Made by a program: the position numbers and the translations under genes. Below, in pieces: positions 1 to 6,058 of a DNA stretch of 8,578 bases. The notes below the pieces were generated by a model. It saw only the letters and a list, made by a program, of their open reading frames with translations, made no database searches and was not told where the DNA came from. The stretch lies in the NCBI GenBank assembly GCA_031288885.1, contig JAITQP010000223.1, positions 1 through 8,578 of the forward strand, written 5' to 3'. Every line of letters starts with the position of its first letter. Within the stretch, counting starts at the first letter, position 1. This DNA comes from Prevotellaceae bacterium (lineage in GTDB: Bacteria > Bacteroidota > Bacteroidia > Bacteroidales > UBA932).

Positions 1-416
1 TAATTCTTAATTGAATATCCGGTTGCCCTGTAGAGCTTGTGCCTGAAGACGTAGAGCACGGGGTAGTACAGCGCAAGGATGCCCAGCGAGGAGGCTCCCG
101 CCGTGCCCTGCGCTACTCCCGCCGAGACTTGCAGCAGGAGGCTCCCCACCAACGCTACCAAGGGGATCAGGTAAACAAGGCTGAACGATTTCTTCTCCAG
201 CGACTGCGTCTCCACCACCGTGATGACGTCGCCCACCGAGTGCGAATGCGGCTCGCCCTCGCCCTCGCCTTCGCCCTCGCTTTTGGAGGAAACAAATATT
301 AGGTGGTCTTTTCTGCCGGGCCACGTGTCCGGCGTAGGCTTCAGGCCTACAATAAAACCGTCCTCTTCAACGTATTCAACAACGGCTTCACGGAGAATTT
401 TTTTGGTTGTTTTCAT
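1..416 (-). CDS. RseC/MucC-like membrane protein lacking the cysteine cluster (stop codon at window edge)
   Basis: Translating the minus strand from the ATG at 416 gives 138 residues, ending ...GYSIKN with a TA at positions 2-1, so the stop probably straddles the left edge. The layout matches the RseC/MucC family: a soluble N-terminal part, a VGDVITV motif (61-67), then two membrane helices (about 79-97 and 109-124) and a basic tail (RHKLYR) like that of Bacteroidota RseC proteins. In this phylum such genes often stand next to rnf electron-transport genes, which could lie off the left edge. Two oddities: the Cys-rich motif near the N terminus of typical members is absent (no Cys anywhere), and residues 47-55 are a Glu-Gly alternation. 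The ATG lies 15 bp after the recG stop, so co-transcription with recG is likely. The family call rests on the C-terminal half; the function of a cysteine-free version is unknown. Confidence 0.6.
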   Translation of the reverse strand, partial: MKTTKKILREAVVEYVEEDGFIVGLKPTPDTWPGRKDHLIFVSSKSEGEGEGEGEPHSHSVGDVITVVETQSLEKKSFSLVYLIPLVALVGSLLLQVSAGVAQGTAGASSLGILALYYPVLYVFRHKLYRATGYSIKN

Positions 417-431
417 TGCAATTTAAATTAT

Positions 432-2534
432 TTAGCTGATGATGCTGTAATCCTTGTTGTCATTTTTGGGCTTGTTGAGCGTTTTGAGCAGCAGCTCGTT
501 TTTGGGGTCGGTCAGGAGCGGATCGGCTTGGAGCACCTGATCGGCAACGCGCCGCGCGTACTCCAGAATTTTGCTGTCTGCGCCGAGGTTGGCTATGCGG
601 AGGCTAAAGGCCATTCCGCTTTGCAGCGTTCCCTCAAGGTCGCCCGGGCCGCGCAGCTTGAGGTCGGCTTCGGCAATTTGAAAGCCGTCGTTGGTGCTGC
701 ACATCATCTCCATTCGGTGGCGGCTGTCGGCGCTCAGCTTCACGTCGGTCAGCAGGATGCAGAACGACTGCTCGGCGCCGCGCCCCACGCGCCCGCGCAG
801 CTGGTGCAGCTGGGCAAGGCCAAACCGCTCGGCGCTTTCTATCACCATAACGCTGGCGTTGGGCACGTTTACGCCTACCTCTATCACCGACGTGGCCACC
901 ATGATGTGCGCCTCGCCGCGCACAAACTCCTGCATGGCCGCCTCCTTTTCGTCGTTCTTGAGCTTGCCGTGCACCATGCACACCCTGTAGCGCGGCGCGG
1001 GAAACGCCTGCGTTACCATCTCCCAGCCGTCCTGCAGGTTTTGGTAGTCCATTTTTTCGGATTCGCAGATGAGCGGGTACACCACGTACACCTGCCGTCC
1101 GGCGGCGATTTGCTCGCGCATGAAGTCGAATACGCGGCTTCGCTTGCTGTCAAAAAAGTGGACGGTTTTTATCGGTTTTCGCCCGGGCGGGAGCTCGTCT
1201 ATTACCGACACGTCGAGGTCGCCGTAGAGGGTCATCGCCAGCGTGCGCGGGATGGGCGTTGCCGTCATCACGAGGATGTGCGGCGGGTGCTCGCTTTTTT
1301 CCCAGAGCTTTCCGCGCTGCGCCACGCCAAAGCGGTGCTGCTCGTCAATCACCACGAGCCCCAGCCGCTCAAACTGCACGGCGTCCTCTATCAGCGCGTG
1401 CGTGCCGATGAGGAGGTGAATTTCGCCCTGCCGGAGCTTTTCGAGCAGCTTGCGGCGCTCCGGCTTCCTTACGGAGCCGGTGAGCAGCGCCGCGCTGATG
1501 CTCATGCCGCGCAGCATTTCGGTAATGCTCTTGAAGTGCTGCGCGGCCAGAATTTCGGTGGGCGCCATGATGCAGCTTTGGTAGCCGTTGTCGGCGGCAA
1601 TGAGCATGCACATGAGCGCCACCATTGTTTTTCCGCTGCCCACGTCGCCCTGTAGCAGCCTGTTCATTTGCCGTCCGGAGCCCGTGTCGGCGCGGATTTC
1701 CTTGATGACGCGTTTTTGCGCGGCGGTCAGCTCAAACGGCAGGTTGTGGTGGAAAAAGTAGTTGAACTTTTCCCCCACCTGCGAGAAAAGGAAGCCGTTG
1801 TTGGCCTCAACCCTCCGTGTGCGCGTGCGCAGGATGCTCAGCTCGATGTAGAAGAGCTCCTCGAACTTTAGCCTGTCCTGCGCTCTTTTGAGCAGCTCGG
1901 GGCTCTGCGGGAAGTGGATGTTGAGCAGCGCCTCCTGAAGCGAGGCAAACCGGTTGGCTTCCATCAGGTAGGGGGGGAGCGTTTCCTCCACTCTCGGGAG
2001 CGCCATGCTCAGCAGCGCGCTTTGCAGGCGGCTTATGGCGCGCGTTCCCAGCCCCATGTCCTTGAGGCGCTCGGTGCTGCCGTACACCGCCTGTATGCTG
2101 GAGCTTATTTTGCTTTCCTCCTTTACCAGATCCTCCAGCTCGGGGTGCACAATGTTGAGCTTGCCGTTGAAGGAGGTGGGCTTGCCGAAGATGGTGTAGG
2201 TGCTGCCTGCGCGGAAGTTTTTCAGGATAAACGAAATACCCTTAAACCAGACCAGCTCTATGCTTCCCGTGCCGTCGGAAAACATGGCGATGAGCCTTTT
2301 TTGCTTGGCGCTCACCTCGCGAAAACCGGCAATTTTCCCCCGTAGCAGCACGTAGGGCATGTCCTCGTTGATTTCGCGGATGGTGTATATGCGCGTTTTG
2401 TCTACGTAGCGGAAGGGGAAATGGTAGAGCAGGTCGCCAAACGTGCCGATGCTGAGCTCTTTTTGCAGCAGCTCGGCGCGCCTTGGGCCAACCCCGGGCA
2501 AAAATTTTATGTCGGTATCCAGAATGTACGCCAT
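432..2534 (-). CDS. recG: ATP-dependent DNA helicase RecG
   Basis: This 700-residue protein is RecG, the superfamily 2 helicase that remodels stalled replication forks and branch-migrates Holliday junctions in the cytoplasm; the length is close to the usual 690-700. Visible parts are an N-terminal helix-hairpin-like start (FLPGVGPRRA, 11-20), the OB-fold wedge region (about 60-130), Walker A GDVGSGKT (296-303), PTEILA (325-330), the DEQH box (397-400) followed by RFG, MTATPIPRTL (423-432), the conserved VIDELPPGR (444-452), VATSVIEVGVNVPNA (546-560) and QLRGRVGRG (578-586), then a C-terminal domain with LRGPGDLEG (627-635). All motifs are intact, so the helicase should be functional. The ATG at 2534 lies inside a 61-bp sequence repeated at 4276-4336, so the present upstream region differs from the one beside the stub copy. 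The RseC-like gene follows after 15 bp. Confidence 0.97.
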   Translation of the reverse strand: MAYILDTDIKFLPGVGPRRAELLQKELSIGTFGDLLYHFPFRYVDKTRIYTIREINEDMPYVLLRGKIAGFREVSAKQKRLIAMFSDGTGSIELVWFKGISFILKNFRAGSTYTIFGKPTSFNGKLNIVHPELEDLVKEESKISSSIQAVYGSTERLKDMGLGTRAISRLQSALLSMALPRVEETLPPYLMEANRFASLQEALLNIHFPQSPELLKRAQDRLKFEELFYIELSILRTRTRRVEANNGFLFSQVGEKFNYFFHHNLPFELTAAQKRVIKEIRADTGSGRQMNRLLQGDVGSGKTMVALMCMLIAADNGYQSCIMAPTEILAAQHFKSITEMLRGMSISAALLTGSVRKPERRKLLEKLRQGEIHLLIGTHALIEDAVQFERLGLVVIDEQHRFGVAQRGKLWEKSEHPPHILVMTATPIPRTLAMTLYGDLDVSVIDELPPGRKPIKTVHFFDSKRSRVFDFMREQIAAGRQVYVVYPLICESEKMDYQNLQDGWEMVTQAFPAPRYRVCMVHGKLKNDEKEAAMQEFVRGEAHIMVATSVIEVGVNVPNASVMVIESAERFGLAQLHQLRGRVGRGAEQSFCILLTDVKLSADSRHRMEMMCSTNDGFQIAEADLKLRGPGDLEGTLQSGMAFSLRIANLGADSKILEYARRVADQVLQADPLLTDPKNELLLKTLNKPKNDNKDYSIIS

Positions 2535-2535
2535 A
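2475..2535. repeat. 61-bp direct repeat, left copy (recG codons 1-20)
   Basis: This stretch covers the first 20 recG codons plus one base upstream of the ATG. It recurs in the same orientation at 4276-4336 with 60 of 61 bases identical; the only difference is g2522 versus t4323, which makes recG codon 5 Leu here and Met there. It begins at an 8-bp palindrome, ggcgcgcc (2475-2482). Similarity stops abruptly on both sides. Confidence 0.95.
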
Positions 2536-2632
2536 AATAGGGTGGATAGTGATTATAAATCGTCATTTACAGCGTGAATGAGAATACTATCCTGCTTCAA
2601 TGCATAAGAGTTTCTTTAATCGTAAGATGATG

Positions 2633-2640
2633 CAAAGATA
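2633..2640 (-). promoter_or_regulatory. Bacteroidota -7 element (TATCTTTG) upstream of intact recG
   Basis: On the minus strand this reads TATCTTTG, an exact match to the Bacteroidota -7 consensus TAnnTTTG, about 98 bp upstream of the recG ATG. No clear TTTG is present at the -33 spacing, so the assignment rests on the -7 box alone. If used, it gives recG a leader of roughly 90 nt from sequence that came with the inserted DNA. Confidence 0.45.
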
Positions 2641-2717
2641 CAACAATTTTTTTCGTATTTGGAAATTTATACTACGCGCGGCATGGTTTTTATGCATTGC
2701 TTTCAACACGCTTTGCG

Positions 2718-2752
2718 TCATTGCAAGCGGAGCGAAGCATCGCTCGCAATGA
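2718..2752. repeat. REP-like palindromic element
   Basis: Twelve-base arms (2718-2729 and 2741-2752) are inverted complements at 11 of 12 positions around an 11-base loop. The one mismatch would be a T-G wobble in a minus-strand RNA. The core (cattgc-agcg ... gcgaagc ... cgctcgcaatg) resembles the dispersed cattgcgag/gcgaagc repeats seen in many Bacteroidota and other genomes. Whether it is repeated elsewhere in this genome cannot be seen from one window. Confidence 0.65.
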
Positions 2753-2809
2753 TGGTGTGCAAAATTAGGCCGTGTGAAATATAGATATGGTGAAAAAAAA
2801 TATGCTGAA

Positions 2810-2841
2810 TTTGGATACGTGGAAAAATGGACATATTTTTG
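2810..2841 (+). promoter_or_regulatory. Bacteroidota sigma-ABfr type promoter for the AlbA_2 gene
   Basis: TTTG at 2810-2813 is followed, after 20 bases, by TATTTTTG at 2834-2841, matching both the -33 (TTTG) and -7 (TAnnTTTG) elements of the primary Bacteroidota promoter. The predicted transcript start, a few bases after 2841, leaves a leader of about 30 nt before the ATG at 2876. It also argues against the in-frame GTG at 2774, which lies upstream of this promoter. Confidence 0.65.
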
Positions 2842-2875
2842 TGTGCTCGTTAAAGTCACATTCTATGAAATAATT

Positions 2876-4201
2876 ATGCCCGAACAACAAAACATAGAGT
2901 ACAAATCCTCATGGCATGACGACTATTTGAAGTGGATTTGCGGTTTTGCCAATGCGCAGGGTGGCAAAATCTATATCGGTAAAGACGATGTCGGAAAAGT
3001 CGTTGGCGTGGAGGATTATAAGCGCCTGATGGACGATATTCCCAACAAGGTTAAAAATCTGATGGGAATTACCGTAGAAGTCAACCTTTTGCAGGAGGAT
3101 GATAAGCATTTCATTGAAATGATTGTACAGCCCTATTCCGTGCCTATTTCTTTGCGAGGCAGGTACTACTACCGTAGCGGAAGCGTGAAGCAGGAGTTGA
3201 CGGGTGCAGCGCTGAACGAGTTTTTGCTCAAGCGTGCCGGTCATACGTGGGACGATGTAGTTGATGTTAGCGCCACCTTTAATGATATTGATGAAAAAAC
3301 GATTAAAATTTTTCTGCGAAAAGCGGAGGAAGCCGGACGTTTACCCGATGTTGACGGCCTTTCCACGCCCGAGCTTTTGGAAAAACTTCGCTTAACGAAA
3401 AACGGGCAGCTAAAACGTGCCGCTATTGTTTTGTTCGGCAAAGACCCCGGAGCATTTTATCCGAATACATTTGTCAAAATCGGCAAATTTGCCGACAACG
3501 ATTTTGAAGTACGGTTTCAGGAAACCGAAGAAAGCAACATAATTCAGCTGCTGGACAAAGTTTTACGCACACTTGACTACAAGTTTTTAATCCGCCATAT
3601 TTCGTTTCAAGGAATGAATCGCATTGAAACGCTCGAATATCCGCTTGCTGCCCTGCGTGAAATGCTGCTAAACGCACTTATCCACCGTAACTATATGGGT
3701 GCCCCTACGCAAATTCGAGTATATGATAATAAATTGTTTATTTGGAACGATGGTGGTTTGCCCGAGACTATTACGTTGCAACAGCTTAAACAATCTCATG
3801 CTTCGCACCCACGCAACCCTATACTTGCAGAAGCGTGCTTTCGTGGAGGGTTTATTGATTCTTGGGGTAGCGGTATTATGAAAATTATAGATTCTTGCAA
3901 AGCAGCTGGATTACCCGCTCCCGAGATGAGCGAAAAGGAAGGCGGTTTTGTCGTAACACTTTTCAAAGACAGATTTTCGGTAGAACAGCTGCAGCAGTTA
4001 GGCCTGAACGAGCGACAAGTAAAAGCGATACTATACACAAAAGAGTACGGGAAAATCACAAATGCTGAATATCAAGAAATAAATAATATTTCACGACGAA
4101 CTGCAACCCGAGATATAGCAGAATTAGTTGACAAATTCAAAATACTTGGACAAACAGGTTCAACCGGCGCTGGCAGCTACTATAAACTAATTGCGCCATA
4201 A
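2876..4201 (+). CDS. AlbA_2 (Schlafen-like) domain, GHKL-type ATPase and winged-helix protein
   Basis: This 441-residue protein has three visible parts. Residues 1-115 are an AlbA_2/Schlafen-type domain (IEYKSSW, 7-13; FANAQGGKIYIGKDD, 24-38). Residues about 255-365 resemble the HATPase_c_4 ATPase: an N-box-like REMLLNALIHRNY (261-273), NDGGLP (291-296) and a glycine-rich FIDSWGSGIMK (326-336). Residues about 375-441 look like a winged helix (NISRRTATRDIAELV, 404-418). Related proteins (COG2865) are called predicted transcriptional regulators; their biochemical role is mostly unproven. Automatic pipelines often label them 'RecG helicase', but no helicase motif is present. The start at 2876 is preferred over GTG 2774 because the typical family N terminus begins here and the promoter lies between the two. 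It is the only plus-strand gene, AT-rich compared with recG, and sits between duplicated recG ends, suggesting horizontal arrival. A regulatory or stress/defence role is conjecture. Confidence 0.88.
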   Translation: MPEQQNIEYKSSWHDDYLKWICGFANAQGGKIYIGKDDVGKVVGVEDYKRLMDDIPNKVKNLMGITVEVNLLQEDDKHFIEMIVQPYSVPISLRGRYYYRSGSVKQELTGAALNEFLLKRAGHTWDDVVDVSATFNDIDEKTIKIFLRKAEEAGRLPDVDGLSTPELLEKLRLTKNGQLKRAAIVLFGKDPGAFYPNTFVKIGKFADNDFEVRFQETEESNIIQLLDKVLRTLDYKFLIRHISFQGMNRIETLEYPLAALREMLLNALIHRNYMGAPTQIRVYDNKLFIWNDGGLPETITLQQLKQSHASHPRNPILAEACFRGGFIDSWGSGIMKIIDSCKAAGLPAPEMSEKEGGFVVTLFKDRFSVEQLQQLGLNERQVKAILYTKEYGKITNAEYQEINNISRRTATRDIAELVDKFKILGQTGSTGAGSYYKLIAP

Positions 4202-4229
4202 TTGCGCCAATTGCGCCATAATTGCGCCA
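4190..4229. repeat. 20-bp tandem repeat (two units) over the AlbA_2 gene stop codon
   Basis: Two perfect 20-bp units (4190-4209 and 4210-4229) follow each other. Each contains attgcgcca twice, giving four copies at spacings of 11, 9 and 11 bp. The first unit holds the last codons and the TAA stop (4199-4201) of the AlbA_2 gene. A tract like this can change copy number by replication slippage. The first unit would still end the protein at the same place. Confidence 0.9.
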
Positions 4230-4245
4230 CGGTTGGCTCATGCTA

Positions 4246-4335
4246 TTAGCGGTCAGCGGTTAACGATTGGTGGTTGGCGCGCCTTGGGCCAACCCCGGGC
4301 AAAAATTTTATGTCGGTATCCATAATGTACGCCAT
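4246..4335 (-). pseudogene. recG 5' stub (20 codons plus 9 unrelated codons)
   Basis: From the ATG at 4335 the minus strand encodes the same first 20 residues as recG, with Met for Leu at residue 5. It then leaves homology exactly after codon 20 (Ala, GCC), reads nine unrelated codons (NHQSLTADR) and stops at TAA 4248-4246. It keeps a nearby TAnnTTTG element, so a 29-residue peptide could be made, but it has no helicase domain. It is most simply the stranded start of the ancestral recG. Confidence 0.8.
4247..4281. repeat. Degenerate heptad-like repeat at the cassette's right edge
   Basis: Two good 7-bp units (tagcggt 4247-4253, cagcggt 4254-4260) are followed by three increasingly degenerate ones (4261-4281) running into the second recG repeat. 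It is short, so chance similarity is possible. Confidence 0.3.
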
Positions 4336-4336
4336 A
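4276..4336. repeat. 61-bp direct repeat, right copy (recG codons 1-20)
   Basis: This copy is identical to 2475-2535 except at position 4323. It has the same orientation and begins at the same ggcgcgcc palindrome. The bases to its right include a TAnnTTTG element on the minus strand; those to its left belong to the inserted DNA. Confidence 0.95.
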
Positions 4337-4341
4337 GTCCG

Positions 4342-4349
4342 CAAAGATA
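4342..4349 (-). promoter_or_regulatory. Probable ancestral recG -7 element (TATCTTTG), now ahead of the stub
   Basis: The minus strand reads TATCTTTG and ends only 6 bases before the stub ATG at 4335. A transcript starting at the usual distance would begin at or next to the ATG, making it leaderless or nearly so. No convincing -33 TTTG is visible. The rest of 4337-4425 holds no gene; a GCACC/GGTGC inverted repeat near 4383-4410 is too weak to call a terminator. Confidence 0.45.
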
Positions 4350-4425
4350 CAAAAAACCTTAATAATTTGTAGGTGGGTTGAAATGCACCCTCAGCGATTG
4401 GCGGTGCGCAAGAGTTATGTTTCCT

Positions 4426-5058
4426 CTATTTTTGTGCCTCCATGTATAAGCTTAAGCTTTTTCTGACCTCCAAATCTTGCAATAGCCGATGGTCAGCGCC
4501 CTGCATATAGCCTGCCTCATGTACCGTTGTAAACCCTGCATCCCTGAGCACGGCTGCCATTAAGCTGGCGTCCCATACCGATACATGGCCGTAGTTCTGG
4601 GTTAAGTTGTAGATGGCAATTGCTTTTGGCTGCTTGGGGTCAGCATTCGATAGCGCTTCATCTAACCCCGGAACGCTAATCCTTAGCCATGCGCCTTGCT
4701 TCATAGTTCGATGTAGCTCCTTGAACAGCTGCAAGCAATCGCTGTAGTGAAGATGCTCTATGGTGTGCTCCGTGAAAACGCCCTCCCAATAGCTATCCGG
4801 ACAGCTTAGCTTATACCGAAAATCTACTAACCAGTCATATCTACTTGATTGCCTTCGGAAAGGTATCCACCTTAGGTAGTAAAAATCTGCATTGACGAAT
4901 TTATCAAGATAGACGTCCCCACACCCTAAATGTAAAAATTTAAGCTTTGAATTTGGTTTGGCGTTAAGGAATATTCTCCCAATTAAGCTTGATATCTCAT
5001 ACTTAAGCAAATACTTCCATGTCCAGACATGTTTTCTGTCGTAAATTTGAGGCGTCAT
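4426..5058 (-). CDS. Class I SAM-dependent methyltransferase-like protein
   Basis: The 210-residue product has a methyltransferase motif I, FLHLGCGD (41-48), a following acidic position in VNADFYY (55-61), a D-rich strand (DWLVDF, 75-80), the FTEHTIEHLHY signature (95-105) of type-11-like methyltransferases, LHRTMKQGAWLRISVPG (115-131) and a C-terminal QNYGH...AGF segment (154-175). Similar small enzymes often act in surface-polysaccharide or small-molecule modification, but no substrate can be read here. The frame stays open upstream to an ATG at 5211, but that would overlap the YitT gene by 80 bp and add an unrelated, repeat-containing N terminus, so the ATG at 5058 is chosen. It sits 73 bp after the YitT gene on the same strand and is more AT-rich than its upstream neighbours, hinting at a different origin. 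Confidence 0.75.
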   Translation of the reverse strand: MTPQIYDRKHVWTWKYLLKYEISSLIGRIFLNAKPNSKLKFLHLGCGDVYLDKFVNADFYYLRWIPFRRQSSRYDWLVDFRYKLSCPDSYWEGVFTEHTIEHLHYSDCLQLFKELHRTMKQGAWLRISVPGLDEALSNADPKQPKAIAIYNLTQNYGHVSVWDASLMAAVLRDAGFTTVHEAGYMQGADHRLLQDLEVRKSLSLYMEAQK

Positions 5059-5073
5059 AATTTGAGCTTCTGA

Positions 5074-5102
5074 TAAATAAATTTCCGGTAAATAAATTTC
5101 CG
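5074..5102. repeat. 15-bp tandem repeat upstream of the methyltransferase gene
   Basis: Two units of a 15-bp period (5074-5088 and 5089-5102, sharing taaataaatttccg) lie 16 bp before the chosen start. Because 15 is a multiple of three, the open frame continues through it as the five-residue repeat EIYLP/EIYLS. Confidence 0.85.
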
Positions 5103-5131
5103 CAAATGTGTTACTCCTCGCTTTGCCCCAC

Positions 5132-6058
5132 TCACTCGCTTTCCTTACCCTCTTTCCTACGCTTTCCGAGCTTAATTTTTCCGTCTTTGATGGGCTCAAA
5201 GCCCTCGCCAAAGACGCCCGTCACGCTGGCGGTAGAAACAAAGGCGTTGCGGTCTATTTCGTTGATGATGCGGTAAACGGTGTTGATTTCGTACTTGCGC
5301 ACCACGAGCAGCAGCACGTTCCGCTCGTTCTTGGTGTACCAACCCTTGGCGTAGAGCATGGTGACGCCGCGCCCCATAACCCTGCAAACCTCGTCGGCAA
5401 TGGCCTCGTAGCGCTCCGAAAAGATGAGCACCTGCAAGCTCTGCTTGGAGCCCACCAGCAGCGCGTCTATCACGTAGGTGGATACGGTTACCATAATGCC
5501 GCCGTAGAGGAGCGAAAGGATGGTGCGGTCGGGCAGGAACATGGAGGAGCCGATGATGACGATGTCGCAGTACAGCAGCGCCCGCCCCGGGTTGATGTGC
5601 TTAAACTTGTTGATGATGATGGCAATGATGTCGGTTCCGCCCGTGCTTCCCCCGCGCGTAAACGCAATGCCGATGCCCGTCCCCTCAAAAATGCCGCCCA
5701 CCAGCGCCCAGAGCAGCAGGTTGTGCTCCGACTGCACCTGCGCTATCAGCGTGTCGGGGACTGCCTGCGGGAGGTAGTGGAACAGCGCCGTGCTGAGCAA
5801 AATTCCAAAAATGGTTTTTGCCCCAAAGTGCAGCCCTATGATTTTTACGCCAAGCAGCAGCAGCACAACGTTTGCCAAGAGGTAGGAGTAGGAAACCTCA
5901 AAGCCGGTGGCGTAGTATATCAGCGCGCCGATACCGCTGATGCCGCCGCCCACAATGCCGTTGGGGATGATGAACGCCACCCACCCGAAAACGTAGATGA
6001 GCAGGCCAACGGAAATGATGGCGTAGTCTTTCAGTATGTTGAGGTATTTGTTTTGCAT
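5132..6058 (-). CDS. YitT family membrane protein with C-terminal DUF2179 domain
   Basis: This 308-residue protein has the full YitT layout: about five or six hydrophobic segments (roughly 12-31, 36-52, 56-76, 80-97, 113-133 and 160-200), the conserved GGSTGGTDI signature (136-144) after the fifth, and a soluble C-terminal DUF2179 domain (about 207-287) ending in the typical SVTGVFGEGF (278-287). The lysine-rich tail (GKRRKEGKESE) should be cytoplasmic. YitT proteins are widespread inner-membrane proteins with no established transport substrate; the DUF2179 domain resembles small ligand-binding domains. The gene lies 42 bp after the small membrane protein gene, with no clear promoter in the gap, so co-transcription is likely. 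Confidence 0.93.
   Translation of the reverse strand: MQNKYLNILKDYAIISVGLLIYVFGWVAFIIPNGIVGGGISGIGALIYYATGFEVSYSYLLANVVLLLLGVKIIGLHFGAKTIFGILLSTALFHYLPQAVPDTLIAQVQSEHNLLLWALVGGIFEGTGIGIAFTRGGSTGGTDIIAIIINKFKHINPGRALLYCDIVIIGSSMFLPDRTILSLLYGGIMVTVSTYVIDALLVGSKQSLQVLIFSERYEAIADEVCRVMGRGVTMLYAKGWYTKNERNVLLLVVRKYEINTVYRIINEIDRNAFVSTASVTGVFGEGFEPIKDGKIKLGKRRKEGKESE

Larger units (their letters stand above)
2536..2875. other. Divergent intergenic region between recG and the AlbA_2 gene
   Basis: This 340-bp AT-rich gap separates recG (leftward) from the AlbA_2 gene (rightward). It contains a TAnnTTTG element facing recG (2633-2640), a REP-like hairpin (2718-2752) and a -33/-7 promoter facing the AlbA_2 gene (2810-2841). 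A 90-codon minus-strand frame at 2587-2859 crosses the hairpin and is not a convincing gene. Confidence 0.7.
2536..4275. mobile_element. Putative inserted cassette carrying an AlbA_2/ATPase gene, flanked by recG 5'-end direct repeats
   Basis: The roughly 1.74 kb between the two 61-bp repeats interrupts what was probably a contiguous recG locus. Counted with one repeat copy, the unit is 1801 bp. It is visibly more AT-rich than recG and holds one complete gene on the opposite strand, its promoter, a REP-like palindrome and a short tandem repeat. No transposase, integrase or terminal inverted repeat is visible, so the way it entered is unknown. Options are an integration event that regenerates the target's 5' end, or a repair or illegitimate-recombination event that duplicated the junction. 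The flanking duplication is seen directly; mobility is inferred. Confidence 0.5.

Noticed and set aside
7..324. 105-codon minus-strand frame overlapping the RseC-like gene
   Set aside because: It is Arg/Gly-rich and out of frame with the membrane protein read from ATG 416, which has real transmembrane segments and a family-like tail.
303..1655. 450-codon plus-strand open frame opposite recG and the RseC-like gene
   Set aside because: It is antisense to clear recG motifs and its residues are the His/Val/Ala-rich kind expected from the mirror of a GC-rich gene; no motif is recognisable.
2475..2482. ggcgcgcc palindrome as a specific recombination site
   Set aside because: It marks the edge of both repeat copies, but it is part of recG coding sequence and one palindrome is not evidence for a site-specific enzyme.
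2587..2859. 90-codon minus-strand frame in the recG/AlbA_2 gap
   Set aside because: It crosses a REP-like palindrome and two promoter elements, has no family resemblance, and its middle residues are those produced by translating the repeat.
2774..2875. N-terminal extension of the AlbA_2 protein from a GTG start
   Set aside because: The extension lies over and upstream of a good -33/-7 promoter and is unlike the family N terminus.
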